Of a stretch of 64,000 bases of DNA, positions 26,901 through 36,142 are shown one piece after another. Position 1 is the stretch's first letter, and the number at the start of each line of letters is the position of its first letter. Made by a program: the position numbers and the translations under genes. The notes beneath the pieces are model-generated. The model saw only the letters and a list, made by a program, of their open reading frames with translations, ran no database searches and had not been told where the DNA came from. Origin of the DNA: Chloroflexota bacterium (GTDB lineage: Bacteria; Chloroflexota; Anaerolineae; Promineifilales; Promineifilaceae). Location of the stretch: contig JAJRYT010000007.1 of NCBI GenBank assembly GCA_024275635.1, positions 1 through 64,000 of the forward strand, read 5' to 3'.

Positions 26901-27098
26901 ATGAACGAACTTCGAGAATTATTGCCTTTGTTGTGGCCGCTGCTCCTGATTCAACTGGCCTTAATTGTTTTTGCCTTGCTGGATTTGCGCCAGCGGGCAG
27001 CCACGCGCGGCCCCAAATGGGTCTGGGTGTTGGTCATCATCTTCGTCAACATCATCGGCCCGATTATTTATTTTGTTGTAGGACGCAATGACGCGTGA
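26901..27098 (+). CDS. Small membrane protein, PLDc_N type
   Basis: 65 residues with two membrane helices (LLPLLWPLLLIQLALIVFA and VWVLVIIFVNIIGPIIYFVV) around a short polar loop RQRAATRGPK. This is the pattern of the phospholipase D N-terminal-like membrane domain when found alone. AAGGA sets the start. Its 3' end overlaps the ABC ATPase start by 11 bases, so it belongs to the exporter operon. A role as an accessory or immunity component is only inferred. Confidence 0.8.
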   Translation: MNELRELLPLLWPLLLIQLALIVFALLDLRQRAATRGPKWVWVLVIIFVNIIGPIIYFVVGRNDA

Positions 27099-28020
27099 CG
27101 CGATTCGTTGTGAGAATTTGAGCCGATTTTATGGCGATATCCAGGCGTTAAAGCCGCTGGATTTGGCCGTGCCGGCCGGGGCGATTTTCGGCTTTTTGGG
27201 GCGCAATGGGGCGGGGAAGACGACGACGATCCGCCTGCTGACGGGGCTGGCGCGGCCGACGGCGGGGCGCGCCTGGGTCAATGGCGTTGCCGTGACGGCC
27301 GGCGGCAGTGAAGCCGTATCCCAGGTGGGGTATCTGCCGCAGGAACCGGCTTTTTATAACTGGATGACGCCGGCCGAGTACCTGGATTACGTGGGGCGGT
27401 TGTTCCGGTTGGAAACGGCCGTTCGCCGCCAACGAGTCCCCGAACTGTTGGAACTGGTGGGGCTGAAAAAGGCGGCCCGGCGGCGCATCGGCGGTTTCTC
27501 CGGCGGGATGAAACAGCGGCTGGGATTGGCCCAGGCGCTCATCAACCGGCCGGCCATCCTCATTTTGGACGAGCCGATGGCGGGGATGGACCCGGCCGGG
27601 CGGCGCGACGTGATTGAGTTGTTGGACAGCCTGCGCGGTCAGGTGACGGTTTTCTTTTCCAGCCACATTTTGGCCGATGTGGACCGCGTGTGCGACACGA
27701 TTGGCATCATCCACGAAGGCCAACTGCTGCTGGTAGCCGAGCGGGAGGAGCTGCTGGCGCGCTATGCGGCCAATGCCGTCCGACTGAAACTGGCCCGCGA
27801 GAGTTTGCCTGTGCCGGATGTGTTTCTGGCGCGCCTGCAAGCGCAGCCCTGGGCGGCGGGGGTAACGGCCGTTAAAGGCGGCTTGCGTATAGCGGTGACG
27901 GACACGACGGCGGGCAAACAAGCCCTCCTGCCGCTCATCGTCGAACAGGGACTGATTTTGAACAAGTATGAATGGATACGGCCGTCGTTGGAAGATGTGT
28001 TTTTGGCTATTAGCAATTGA
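27088..28020 (+). CDS. ABC transporter ATP-binding protein (exporter type)
   Basis: 310 residues of the NatA/CcmA-like ABC-2 class. Walker A GRNGAGKTTTIRLL (about 38-51), Q-loop VGYLPQEPAFYNWMT, signature GFSGGMKQRLGLAQAL, Walker B ILILDEPMAGMDP, switch His FFSSHIL. The C-terminal 80 residues are the regulatory extension common in this class. It overlaps the small membrane gene and is followed by a permease fused to a YhfC-type protease. The transported substrate is unknown. Confidence 0.95.
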   Translation: MTRDAIRCENLSRFYGDIQALKPLDLAVPAGAIFGFLGRNGAGKTTTIRLLTGLARPTAGRAWVNGVAVTAGGSEAVSQVGYLPQEPAFYNWMTPAEYLDYVGRLFRLETAVRRQRVPELLELVGLKKAARRRIGGFSGGMKQRLGLAQALINRPAILILDEPMAGMDPAGRRDVIELLDSLRGQVTVFFSSHILADVDRVCDTIGIIHEGQLLLVAEREELLARYAANAVRLKLARESLPVPDVFLARLQAQPWAAGVTAVKGGLRIAVTDTTAGKQALLPLIVEQGLILNKYEWIRPSLEDVFLAISN

Positions 28021-28153
28021 CAGGGAGGGATGAGGAATGAGGAATGAGGGAGATTGAGATTCAGTAGATCGAGAATTTCGACACGAATGACACAAATCAC
28101 ACGAATAATAAGTTCCTATGTCTTTCGCCAACTACACTGGTAAAAGAAGGTGT

Positions 28154-28216
28154 GAACACAGATAGGAGGAGCACGGATAAAACAAAAAATATCTGCGTTT
28201 TTCCTATCCGTGTTTA
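28154..28216. repeat. CACAGATAGGA/CCTATCCGTG hairpin
   Basis: AACACAGATAGGAGGAGCAC pairs imperfectly with TTTTTCCTATCCGTGTTT. The unit is shared with 26845. It sits between the ABC ATPase and permease genes of one operon. Confidence 0.65.
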
Positions 28217-28225
28217 CAAGATAGT

Positions 28226-29785
28226 ATGATTATTTTTCTGTACGCGCTTTCCATTTCCTTGATGATTTTACTGCCGCTGGGGTTGGCGATTGTCCTGCGG
28301 CGGCGGCTGGCCGTTCCCTGGTGGCTGTTTTGCCTGGGGATGTTGACTTTTGCCGGGTCGCAGGTTTACCACATCCCGCTCAACAACTGGCTGGCCGACC
28401 TGGGTGTGATTGGCGCGATTGGGCCAGGCGAACCGGGCCTGCTGGGGACGGCATTGGTTTTGGGTCTGTCGGCGGGATTGAGTGAGACAGTGGCGCGGGC
28501 GTTGGGATTTTGGCTGCTTTTCCGTTGGCGCAAAACAGAACGGTGGCAAGATGGCGTGATGGCCGGGTTGGGACACGGCGGCATTGAAGCGATGGTCATT
28601 GGCGGCGTGTTCACGGCCGCTTCTGTTTCCTCCTTGTGGGCGATGCGGGAGATGGATTTGACGGCGTTGGGGTTGTCGCCGGAGCAGTTAACGGCCGTTA
28701 CTCGCCAAACGACTCTGTTCTTATCATCGCCCTGGCTGGCATTTGCGCCCTTGCTGGAGCGCGGCATTGCTCTGACGCTGCACGTGGCGGTTTCGGCGCT
28801 GGTGTGGCAGGCGTTTAAGCGGCGCAGTCCGGCCTATTTTGCGCTGGCGGTAGTGTACCATGCGTTGTTGGATGCAACGGCCGTTTACGCCGCCCAATTC
28901 ATCACCAATGCCTGGCTGATGGAGGGCTTGCTGGCGGTGATCGCCCTGCCCGGCGTCGTTTATTTGTGGCGCGTCTGGCCGCGCGCCGAGCGGCATCGGG
29001 CGCGGCCGTTACGGGATGATCTGGCGTTGTTGGGGACGGCCGTGCGCAAAGAACTGCTTCAGCAGTGGCGCACCAAACGGGTATTGGTCGTCAGCGCCGT
29101 CTTTTTGCTCTTCGGATTAGGTTCTCCCTTGCTGGCAAAATTCACGCCGCAAATGCTGACCCTCATCGAAGGCGCAGAACAGTTTGCCGACCTCATCCCG
29201 GAACCGACGACGGCCGATGCGCTGGCGCAGCACATCAAAAACCTGACCCAGTTCGGCTTTATCCTGGCGATTTTGCTGGGGATGGGCGCGGTGGCCGGGG
29301 AGAAGGAGCGGGGGACGGCGGCGATGATTTTGAGCAAGCCGCTGCCGCGCTGGGCGTTCTTGTTGAGCAAGTTCACGGCGCAAAGTTTGGTTTACCTGGC
29401 CGGGTTTGTCCTGGCCGCAGCCGGGGCGGCTTATTACACCAGCATCTTGTTTGAGCCGTTTTTGCTGGGGCCGTTTATTCTGGGGAATGGGCTGCTGCTG
29501 CTGTGGCTGTTGACGTTTACGGCCGTTACCCTCCTGAGCAGCGTCATCGGCAAAAGCACAGGCGCGGCGGCTGGTATTGCCCTGGTCGGTTCGGTTCTCA
29601 TCTTTTTGAGCGGCAGTCTGCCGCGCGTGGGGGCGCTGATGCCTTCGGGATTGGTCGCCTGGGCCGGCCAGTTGGGTTTGAAGGCTGAAGTTGCCGCCAA
29701 TGGCGGCGCGGCGGCGGCTGGCGCGGCGTTGATTGTGGCAGTGTTGGTAACGGCCGTCGCCATCTTCGAGCAGCAAGAATTGTAA
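28226..29785 (+). CDS. YhfC-type intramembrane protease domain fused to ABC-2 permease
   Basis: 519 residues in two halves. Residues 1-250 are polytopic and carry YhfC-family signatures: SETVARALGFWLLFR (E87, R91), GLGHGGIEA (115-122), LERGIALTLHV (E178, H186) and YHALLDATAVY (H212, D216). This family is grouped with CPBP-like membrane proteases. After a short basic linker (PRAERHRARPLRDD, 252-265) comes an ABC-2 permease: AVRKELLQQWRTKRVLVVS, the loop VAGEKERGTAAMILSKPLPRW (about 353-373, shown in part), then further helices. The neighbouring ATPase gene is the obvious partner. The fusion suggests a transporter whose cargo or own subunit is cut in the membrane; this is an inference. Confidence 0.82.
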   Translation: MIIFLYALSISLMILLPLGLAIVLRRRLAVPWWLFCLGMLTFAGSQVYHIPLNNWLADLGVIGAIGPGEPGLLGTALVLGLSAGLSETVARALGFWLLFRWRKTERWQDGVMAGLGHGGIEAMVIGGVFTAASVSSLWAMREMDLTALGLSPEQLTAVTRQTTLFLSSPWLAFAPLLERGIALTLHVAVSALVWQAFKRRSPAYFALAVVYHALLDATAVYAAQFITNAWLMEGLLAVIALPGVVYLWRVWPRAERHRARPLRDDLALLGTAVRKELLQQWRTKRVLVVSAVFLLFGLGSPLLAKFTPQMLTLIEGAEQFADLIPEPTTADALAQHIKNLTQFGFILAILLGMGAVAGEKERGTAAMILSKPLPRWAFLLSKFTAQSLVYLAGFVLAAAGAAYYTSILFEPFLLGPFILGNGLLLLWLLTFTAVTLLSSVIGKSTGAAAGIALVGSVLIFLSGSLPRVGALMPSGLVAWAGQLGLKAEVAANGGAAAAGAALIVAVLVTAVAIFEQQEL

Positions 29786-30050
29786 TGTCGGTTCCTGGAT
29801 GAGGAACGGCCGTCACAAAAACGCGCATCGGGTATGGAAACGGCCGTACCGGGCTGCATCGTTCGTCTGCACTAGTTCTGAGCTTGAGCCAAAGCGGTTA
29901 AGAGTTATTGGTTGATTGTTAATGATGTGAATTCTAAATTCAAGGAAGTTTAGCTTACTTCCGTGACAATATAATTAGTTCGCCTCCGAACAGCGAATTC
30001 AGGGAAGAACGAATTACCACCTTCATTCTTTCCCCCATTCGTCGCCCATT
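29786..30050. other. Convergent intergenic region
   Basis: About 265 bases between the exporter operon and cimA. It has two ACGGCCGT motifs and a GGAAGT...ACTTCC hairpin near 29944-29962. No gene is seen. Confidence 0.5.
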
Positions 30051-31607
30051 TTACCCCAAGAGCGCGTACTCCATGCTGTCTACCAGCGCCTGCCAGCTTG
30101 CTTCGATGATGTTGGTGCTGGCCCCGACGGTACTCCATGTTCGGTGTCCCTGGACGGAATCAATCAAGACACGGGTGGTCGCGGCCGTGGCATTTTCGCC
30201 GTCCAAAATACGCACCTTGTAATCGGCCAGTTTGACGCCGGAAAGCTGCGGGTACACGTCCAGCAGAGCCTTGCGCAAAGCTGCGTCCAGCGCATTCACC
30301 GGGCCGTTCCCTTCCGCCACCATGTGCATCATCTTGGGGCCGACCCGTACCTTCACAATTGCCTCGGCCGACAGGCCACGCCGCCGCCGCTGCTGCACGT
30401 TTACCGAAAAATCCAGCAGTTCAAACGGCGGCACATACGCTGGATGCGTGCGCCGCAGCATCATCTCCACCGACGCTTCCGCTCCTTCAAACGTGAAGCC
30501 CTGCGCCTCCAACTGCTTGATTTTGGTCAGCACCTGGCGCAAATTCAGGCTGTCCGGGTCCAGGCCAAAAGCGCGGGCCTTGTCCACCAGGTTGCCCCGC
30601 CCCGACAGTTCGGAAACGACGCTGCGCTGGATATTGCCCACCAGTTCCGGCTCGATGTGCTGGTAGCTGAGCGGATTTTTGAGCATGGCGGCCACATGGA
30701 TGCCGCCTTTGTGGGCAAAGGCGCTGGCGCCGACAAAGGGCAGATGGTCGTCATGATCCAGATTGGCGACTTCGGCGACGTAGCGGGAAAGATCGGTTAG
30801 TTGGGCCAGTTTTTGCGATGGCACGCATTCATGCCCCATCTTTAGCTGGATGTCGGGGATGACACTGCACAGGTTGGCGTTGGCCACGCGCTCGCCGTAG
30901 CCGTTGATCGTTCCCTGCACCTGCACCGCCCCAGCGCGAACGGCCGCTAACGAATTGGCCACGCCGCACTCCCCATCGTCATGGGTATGGATGCCCAGGT
31001 TGACGTTGGGGCCAAGCTGTTCGGCCACTTCGGTGACGATTTCCTGAACTTCCCAGGGCAGGGAGCCGCCGTTAGTGTCGCACAACACCACGCAGTCCGC
31101 CCCGTTCACGGCCGCTGACTTCAACGTCGCCACTGCATATTCCGGGTTAGCCTTGTAGCCGTCAAAAAAGTGCTCGGCGTCGTAAATCACTTCGCGCCCC
31201 TGCCCTTTGCAGTAGGCGACGCTGTCGCCGATCATCGCCAGGTTTTCTTCCATGCTCGTTTCCAGGACATCGGCCACGTGCAAATCCCAGCTTTTGCCGA
31301 CGAGGGTGACGACCGGTGTCTCGGCGTTAATCAGCAATTTCAAATTGGCGTCTTTGGCCGGATCAGACTCTTTGCGCCGCGTGCTGCCAAAAGCGCAAAT
31401 CTTGGCATTTTGCCATTCCATCGAGGCCGCCCGGCGGAAAAATTCAATATCTTTGGGATTGGAACCGGGCCAACCGCCTTCGATATAATGAATGCCAAAC
31501 TCATCCAGCTTTTGGGCGATTTTAAGTTTATCATCAACAGAAAGGGATATCCCTTCGCGTTGTGTGCCGTCGCGGAGGGTGGTGTCGTAAAGGTGTATTT
31601 GGGTCAT
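30051..31607 (-). CDS. cimA: (R)-citramalate synthase
   Basis: Condenses acetyl-CoA with pyruvate in the threonine-independent route to 2-oxobutyrate, feeding isoleucine synthesis. 518 residues. The HMGL-like catalytic domain shows YDTTLRDGTQREGISLS (7-23), GIHTHDDGECGVANS with the metal-binding HxH type pair, and GTINGYGERVANANL. The C-terminal regulatory LeuA dimer domain holds VKVRVGPKMMHMVAEGNGP. The substitution pattern (EGGWPGSNPKD) follows the long CimA type rather than LeuA. It is the last gene of the leu/ilv run. Confidence 0.93.
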   Translation of the reverse strand: MTQIHLYDTTLRDGTQREGISLSVDDKLKIAQKLDEFGIHYIEGGWPGSNPKDIEFFRRAASMEWQNAKICAFGSTRRKESDPAKDANLKLLINAETPVVTLVGKSWDLHVADVLETSMEENLAMIGDSVAYCKGQGREVIYDAEHFFDGYKANPEYAVATLKSAAVNGADCVVLCDTNGGSLPWEVQEIVTEVAEQLGPNVNLGIHTHDDGECGVANSLAAVRAGAVQVQGTINGYGERVANANLCSVIPDIQLKMGHECVPSQKLAQLTDLSRYVAEVANLDHDDHLPFVGASAFAHKGGIHVAAMLKNPLSYQHIEPELVGNIQRSVVSELSGRGNLVDKARAFGLDPDSLNLRQVLTKIKQLEAQGFTFEGAEASVEMMLRRTHPAYVPPFELLDFSVNVQQRRRRGLSAEAIVKVRVGPKMMHMVAEGNGPVNALDAALRKALLDVYPQLSGVKLADYKVRILDGENATAATTRVLIDSVQGHRTWSTVGASTNIIEASWQALVDSMEYALLG

Positions 31608-31620
31608 TTTTGTCTCAAAA

Positions 31621-31685
31621 TGAGACTGGAGGCTGGAGATTAGAGATTGAAAGGTAGTCTCTAGTCTCTAGTCTCTAGTCTCCAA
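31621..31685. repeat. GTCTCTA 7-base unit hairpin array
   Basis: TGGAGGCTGGAGATTAGAGA pairs, with G-U pairs, with four AGTCTCT units. It overlaps the extreme 3' end of leuD. Confidence 0.8.
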
Positions 31686-32286
31686 TAGTTTGCACTCTAG
31701 CCGGATGCGCGGCTTCAAACGCCGCCACCTGATCGGCCTGTTTGAGTAAGTAACCAAGTTGGTCTACGCCTTCCAACATACAAGTTTTGCTGAAGTTGTC
31801 GATGGGGAAGGCGACGGCACGGCCGTCTGGCAGCGTCAACGCCTGTTTCTCCAAATCAATCGCCACCTCCGCCGTCGGATCTTCTTCCACCAGCGAGAAA
31901 AGCTGCCGCAGCGTATCGGCATCTACTTCCACCGGCAGGAGGCCGTTTTTCAGGGCGTTGTTGCGGAAAATATCGGCGAAGCTGGTACTGATGATGGCCT
32001 GGAAGCCCCAATCCATCAACGCCCAGGGCGCATGTTCGCGGCTGGAGCCGCAGCCAAAATTATCGCCGGCCAATAAGATATTGGCTCCTTGCACTTCCGG
32101 CTGGTTCAGTCGAAAATCCGGTTTAGGGCTGCCACCTTCGTTGTAACGCCAGTCAGAGAATAAATTTTGGCCCAATCCCGTTTTGCTGATCGTCTTCAAA
32201 AAACGGGCCGGGATAATCTGATCGGTGTCAATGTTCTCCGTAGGCATAGCCGCCATGTGGCTGGCTAACGTGGTAAAAGGGTTCAT
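31675..32286 (-). CDS. leuD: 3-isopropylmalate dehydratase small subunit
   Basis: Swivel-domain subunit of isopropylmalate isomerase, 203 residues. Diagnostic parts: TENIDTDQIIPARFLK (15-30), GDNFGCGSSREHAPWAL (about 76-92), SFADIFRNNALKNGLLP. The start at 32286 follows GGAG six bases away; the open frame upstream is only translation of a hairpin array. The partner LeuC lies upstream, separated by one unknown gene. Confidence 0.96.
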   Translation of the reverse strand: MNPFTTLASHMAAMPTENIDTDQIIPARFLKTISKTGLGQNLFSDWRYNEGGSPKPDFRLNQPEVQGANILLAGDNFGCGSSREHAPWALMDWGFQAIISTSFADIFRNNALKNGLLPVEVDADTLRQLFSLVEEDPTAEVAIDLEKQALTLPDGRAVAFPIDNFSKTCMLEGVDQLGYLLKQADQVAAFEAAHPARVQTIGD

Positions 32287-32749
32287 GGTTTCTCCGGGAG
32301 CTAGAGCTAGAGCGAGAGCTAGAGGAAGAAACGTCCTCTCGCTCTCGCTCTGGCTCAATAACGCCTTCATGGGCAAGGCGATCTAAAAAGTCGGCGGGGA
32401 CCCAGGCAGAAACTTGCGCGCCGTTCTTGAAATGGTCGTAGGCGGCGAAGAGGATACGGCCGTCACACTCCAAAAACACGTGGCAAATCTGCGCCCGGAT
32501 GCCCACACGGGGCAGCACATTCAGCCGGATGGTCAGCACATTAGCCGGAGTCATCGGGATGGCCGCCCGGTTGTTGGGCCGGCTCAACGCATAGGTCGCA
32601 TTTTCGCGGACGATGCGTTCCACGTCGGTCAAGCCCCGGCCGTCAAACTGGGACAAATCGCCCTCAAACACCAGCCAGACCGTTTCGTCGGCCAGTTCGA
32701 GCAGTTCGCTGATGAGTTCGATGGAGCGTTTGACTTTGATAGTTTGCAT
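32228..32749 (-). CDS. Unknown gene inside the leu cluster, with a Ser-rich tail
   Basis: 173 residues, no family recognised. The first 130 residues look like a real compact domain (MQTIKVKRSIELISELLELA, then RIVRENATYALSRPNNRAA and IRAQICHVFLECDGRILF). The last 35 (SSSSSRSSSSSRRNHEP...) come from reading through the CTAGAG hairpin array and into the leuD start region, in another frame. The gene overlaps leuD by 59 bases. I infer that its original stop was lost when the array formed or moved. It could also be functional as is. Confidence 0.6.
   Translation of the reverse strand: MQTIKVKRSIELISELLELADETVWLVFEGDLSQFDGRGLTDVERIVRENATYALSRPNNRAAIPMTPANVLTIRLNVLPRVGIRAQICHVFLECDGRILFAAYDHFKNGAQVSAWVPADFLDRLAHEGVIEPEREREDVSSSSSRSSSSSRRNHEPFYHVSQPHGGYAYGEH
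32297..32356. repeat. CTAGAG 6-base unit hairpin array
   Basis: GCTAGAGCTAGAGCGAGAGC on one side and CTCTCGCTCTCGCTCTGGCTC on the other (shown in part), folding into a long hairpin just upstream of the leuD SD. It encodes the serine-rich tail of the overlapping gene. Confidence 0.75.
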
Positions 32750-32758
32750 AATAGTTGT

Positions 32759-32824
32759 GGGGGATGAGGGATGAGGGATGAGGACTGAGTTGCTCATCCC
32801 TCATCCCTCTTTACTCATCCCTCT
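32759..32824. repeat. CATCCCT 7-base unit hairpin array
   Basis: GGGATGAGGGATGAGGGATG opposed to CATCCCTCATCCCTC units. It overlaps the end of leuC. The unit also occurs near 28022-28050. Confidence 0.8.
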
Positions 32825-34216
32825 AGGGTCGGTGACGACCCCGGTCACGGCCGTTGCCGCTGCCGTCAATGGGCTGGCTAAAAAGGTACGGCCGCCTTTG
32901 CCCTGCCGCCCTTCAAAATTACGATTACTGGTGCTGACCGCGTACTGACCGGGCTGAAGTTGGTCGCCGTTCATAGCGATGCACATCGAACAGCCTGCTT
33001 CGCGCCATTCCGCGCCGGCTTCCTTGAAGATGCGATCCAGTCCTTCCGCCTCCGCCTGCTGTTTTATCTGCTGTGAGCCGGGTACGACCATGACGCGCGT
33101 GCCGTTGTGGACGCGACGGCCGTTCATCACCGCCGCCGCCTGCCGCAAATCGGAAATACGGGAGTTGGTGCAGGAGCCGATGAAAACGACGTCAACGGGA
33201 TGGCCCAGTAACGGCCGTCCCGCCGCCAAACCCATGTACGCCAGCGCCTTCTTCGCCGTGTTCCGCTCGCTCAGGTCGGCGATGCTGTCCGGATCGGGGA
33301 TGGGGGCGGTGATGGGCAGGCCCATGCCCGGATTCGTGCCGTAGGTGATCATCGGTTCTAATGCCGAGGCGTCCAGCGTGATTGATTTGTCATAAACGGC
33401 GCCGTCATCCGTTGCCAGCGCCCGCCACTCGGTTACTGCTTTGTCCCAATCCGCGCCCTGGGGGGCAAACGGCCGTCCCGCAATATATGCAAACGTCGTC
33501 TCATCCGGCGCCACCAATCCGGCGCGCGCCCCACCTTCAATGCTCATGTTGCAAATCGTCATCCGCTCCTCCATGGAGAGGGCGCGAATGGCGGGGCCAG
33601 TGTATTCAAACACATGGCCCGTTCCCCCGCCTACGCCAATTTTTGCCAACAAGGCCAAAATAATGTCTTTTGCGGCCACGCCGGGATTCAATTGTCCCTC
33701 AACCTGCACCTTAAATGTTTTCAGCTTCGTTTGCAGCAGCGTTTGCGTCGCCAGTACATGCTCCACCTCGCTTGTGCCGATGCCGAAGGCCAGTGCGCCA
33801 AACGCGCCGTGCGTTGCCGTGTGGCTGTCGCCGCAGACGATGGTCATCCCCGGCTGGGTCAGCCCCAATTCTGGCCCAATGACGTGGACGATGCCCCGAT
33901 TGGGACTGTCCATCCCGTGCAGCGGAATGCCAAATTCCTGGCAGTTTTTCTCCAATGTAGCGATCTGCTTGGCCGCAATCACATCTTGGATGGGAACGCC
34001 GATGGGGGTAGTGGGGATGCTGTGGTCCATGGTAGCGATGGTCTGCGACGGCCGTTTCACCGTCAATCCCTTCTCGCGCAGCCCCTGGAACGCCTGGGGA
34101 GACGTCACCTCATGCACCAAATGCAAATCAATATACAGAACGACCGGATTACCCGGCTCATGCGTGACAATGTGGCTTTCCCATATTTTGTCAATAATTG
34201 TTTTAGGTTGGGTCAT
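32801..34216 (-). CDS. leuC: 3-isopropylmalate dehydratase large subunit
   Basis: [4Fe-4S] subunit of isopropylmalate isomerase, 471 residues, typical for the bacterial heterodimeric enzyme. Motifs: [20 protein letters not shown] (about 130-149), [14 protein letters not shown] with the first cluster Cys, and [14 protein letters not shown] with the other two. The start at 34216 has GGAG five bases before ATG; a 40-codon open extension upstream is not coding. Confidence 0.97.
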   Translation of the reverse strand: MTQPKTIIDKIWESHIVTHEPGNPVVLYIDLHLVHEVTSPQAFQGLREKGLTVKRPSQTIATMDHSIPTTPIGVPIQDVIAAKQIATLEKNCQEFGIPLHGMDSPNRGIVHVIGPELGLTQPGMTIVCGDSHTATHGAFGALAFGIGTSEVEHVLATQTLLQTKLKTFKVQVEGQLNPGVAAKDIILALLAKIGVGGGTGHVFEYTGPAIRALSMEERMTICNMSIEGGARAGLVAPDETTFAYIAGRPFAPQGADWDKAVTEWRALATDDGAVYDKSITLDASALEPMITYGTNPGMGLPITAPIPDPDSIADLSERNTAKKALAYMGLAAGRPLLGHPVDVVFIGSCTNSRISDLRQAAAVMNGRRVHNGTRVMVVPGSQQIKQQAEAEGLDRIFKEAGAEWREAGCSMCIAMNGDQLQPGQYAVSTSNRNFEGRQGKGGRTFLASPLTAAATAVTGVVTDPRGMSKEG

Positions 34217-34329
34217 ATAATCTCCGATATTGATTGTGCATCGAGAACTCCAATTCCCGATACCTGCCCAAAAATATGCTAAAATAGATGTGAAATTTTG
34301 CTGTCCTAATATTGTGCGAGGTAAATCCA

Positions 34330-34566
34330 ATGACAACTATAACTTTTCGTAAGCAATTATATGAACAGATAGATAAATTACCTGATGACATTGTTCAGCA
34401 AATCGCTGATTTCACAGCCTTTATGATGGCAAAGCAAAAAATAGTTCCTTTATACGCTGATTGGCATAGCAGCCAATGGCAAGATTTTTCATTAGAGCAA
34501 TTTTTCCGTGAGGATGATGAAGTCGAATATACATTGAAAGATGCTCAAGAGATTTACCATCCATGA
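34330..34566 (+). CDS. Putative antitoxin of a MazF-type pair
   Basis: 78 residues, N-terminus [20 protein letters not shown] and [15 protein letters not shown], resembling DUF2281-type antitoxins in which this helical start is typical. The C-terminal half ([14 protein letters not shown]) is acidic, as expected of a toxin-binding tail. It overlaps the toxin gene by four bases (ATGA). AT-richer than its neighbours, it runs opposite to the leu genes around it and lacks ACGGCCGT motifs, all consistent with insertion as a module. Confidence 0.75.
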   Translation: MTTITFRKQLYEQIDKLPDDIVQQIADFTAFMMAKQKIVPLYADWHSSQWQDFSLEQFFREDDEVEYTLKDAQEIYHP

Positions 34567-34931
34567 AACCCGGCGACATTGTTCTCATTCAATATCCTCA
34601 AACAGACCTGAAAGCAGGAAAACTGCGTCCCGCTTTGTTAATCGCTGTTGCTCCTGGTCGCCATACTGATTTATTGCTCGCTCTCATCACGTCTCGCGCC
34701 TATCAAGCCGTTCCAAAATTTGATGAAATGATTGAACCATCTGATTCTGATTACAAAACAACAGGTCTAAAAGTTCGTTCTGTCGTGCGGTTAGCTCGAT
34801 TAGCCACTGTAGAACCGTCTGTAATCAATGCACGACTTGGTAATATTTCATCAAAACGATTACGCGAAATCAAAAAACGTTTATCAGATTGGCTACAAAA
34901 GGAAGCCGAGCCTGTAAAAAACAGTTCTTAA
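34563..34931 (+). CDS. MazF/PemK-family toxin
   Basis: 122 residues. Motifs: [20 protein letters not shown] then RPALLI (2-27), and SVVRLARLATVEPSVI (about 77-92), typical of the MazF/PemK fold. MazF proteins are sequence-specific endoribonucleases, and the adjacent upstream gene is the expected antitoxin. Coding on the plus strand between leuC and the aminotransferase gene, it breaks the direction of the operon; whether transcription of leuC continues through is not evident. Confidence 0.85.
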   Translation: MKPGDIVLIQYPQTDLKAGKLRPALLIAVAPGRHTDLLLALITSRAYQAVPKFDEMIEPSDSDYKTTGLKVRSVVRLARLATVEPSVINARLGNISSKRLREIKKRLSDWLQKEAEPVKNSS

Positions 34932-34954
34932 GTTGCCAACTCACACATCACATT

Positions 34955-36136
34955 TCACGTTTTAATTTGCTCCACCACCGCACACAGCCGGTCAATTTCT
35001 GACTGGTCGTTGTAATAATGGACGGATGCCCGCACCAAATCCGGCAGGTTGCGGGCTTCCATATCTAATCGGGTCGAAAAAACGGTTGAGGTGGAAACGT
35101 TGATGCTTTGTTGGCGCAGGATTTCTTTGATAGCGTTAGCCGTCGCGCCTTCCTTGGTGAAAGTCACAATGCCGCCTTGTACTAAACCTTTGTCGTGAAC
35201 AGTGACGCCGGGGATGCGACCAAGTTGGTCCCGCAGATGAGCCGCTAGATTTTGGAGGCGCGCCCAGGTTTTGTTGATGTCCCAGGATAAGGCGTAGGAA
35301 ACGGCCGTTCCCAGCCCAATAATCCCAGCCACATTCCGCTCCCAATTCTCAAACCGCCGCGCATCGGAGCGCATTTCATATCGATCACGCTCGATCCATT
35401 TTGCGCTCAATAAATCCAAAAATGGCGGCTCCAATTGTTCCAAAACCTCGCGCCGCACATACAAAAACCCTGTCCCGCGCGGCCCGCGCAAAAACTTACG
35501 TCCCGTCACTGAAAGCATATCGCAGCCAATCGCTTCTACATCCACCGGCAGTTGGCCTACCGATTGGCACGCATCCAGCAAAAAGAGCGTGTCCGTCTCC
35601 CGCGCAAACTTCCCCACCGCCGCCGCCGGATTCACCAACCCGCCATTCGTCGGCGCATGGGTGATAGCGATGAGCTTCACCCGCTCATCCCACACCTCTT
35701 TCAGCGCAGCGACCGAAACCTGGCCGTGTTCATCGTCGGGAACGGCATCAATTGTCACGCCGCGCCGCTGCGCCATCTGTAAAAAGGCAATGTAATTGCT
35801 GGCATACGAAGCGGTAGCCGTCAAAATGCGGTCGCCCGGCTGGAACGGGATGCTGTAGAAGGCTAAATCCCAGGCGGCCGTTGCGTTTTCGACCAGGGCG
35901 ATTTCGGCGGAACGGCCGTTAATCAACTCCGCTATCCCATCATAAACCCGTTCAATCCGCTCATGTTCCTGAATGGCCGCTTCATATCCACCTATCCACG
36001 CTTCCATCTGCAAATGCTCAATAACCGCATCCAACACCGGCTGGGGCATCAGCGATGCGCCGGCGTTGTTGAAATGCAGGGTAAATTCACAGCCTGGCGT
36101 TTCGGCACGAGCGCGGGAAAGGTTGAAGGAGGGCAT
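34955..36136 (-). CDS. Class V aminotransferase (PLP-dependent)
   Basis: 393 residues, NifS/isopenicillin-epimerase fold type I. It starts with FNNAGASLMPQPVLDAV, as substrate-binding N-termini of this class do. The middle has THAPTNGGLVNPAAAVG and LDACQSVGQLPVDV. The PLP lysine lies in SVTGRKFLRGPRGTGFLYV (about 215-233). It may be a desulfurase, lyase or epimerase; no active-site Cys loop is obvious. It sits between leuA and leuC but has no assigned role in leucine synthesis. The start is uncertain because no SD is visible. Confidence 0.85.
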   Translation of the reverse strand: MPSFNLSRARAETPGCEFTLHFNNAGASLMPQPVLDAVIEHLQMEAWIGGYEAAIQEHERIERVYDGIAELINGRSAEIALVENATAAWDLAFYSIPFQPGDRILTATASYASNYIAFLQMAQRRGVTIDAVPDDEHGQVSVAALKEVWDERVKLIAITHAPTNGGLVNPAAAVGKFARETDTLFLLDACQSVGQLPVDVEAIGCDMLSVTGRKFLRGPRGTGFLYVRREVLEQLEPPFLDLLSAKWIERDRYEMRSDARRFENWERNVAGIIGLGTAVSYALSWDINKTWARLQNLAAHLRDQLGRIPGVTVHDKGLVQGGIVTFTKEGATANAIKEILRQQSINVSTSTVFSTRLDMEARNLPDLVRASVHYYNDQSEIDRLCAVVEQIKT

Positions 36137-36142
36137 GTTGAG

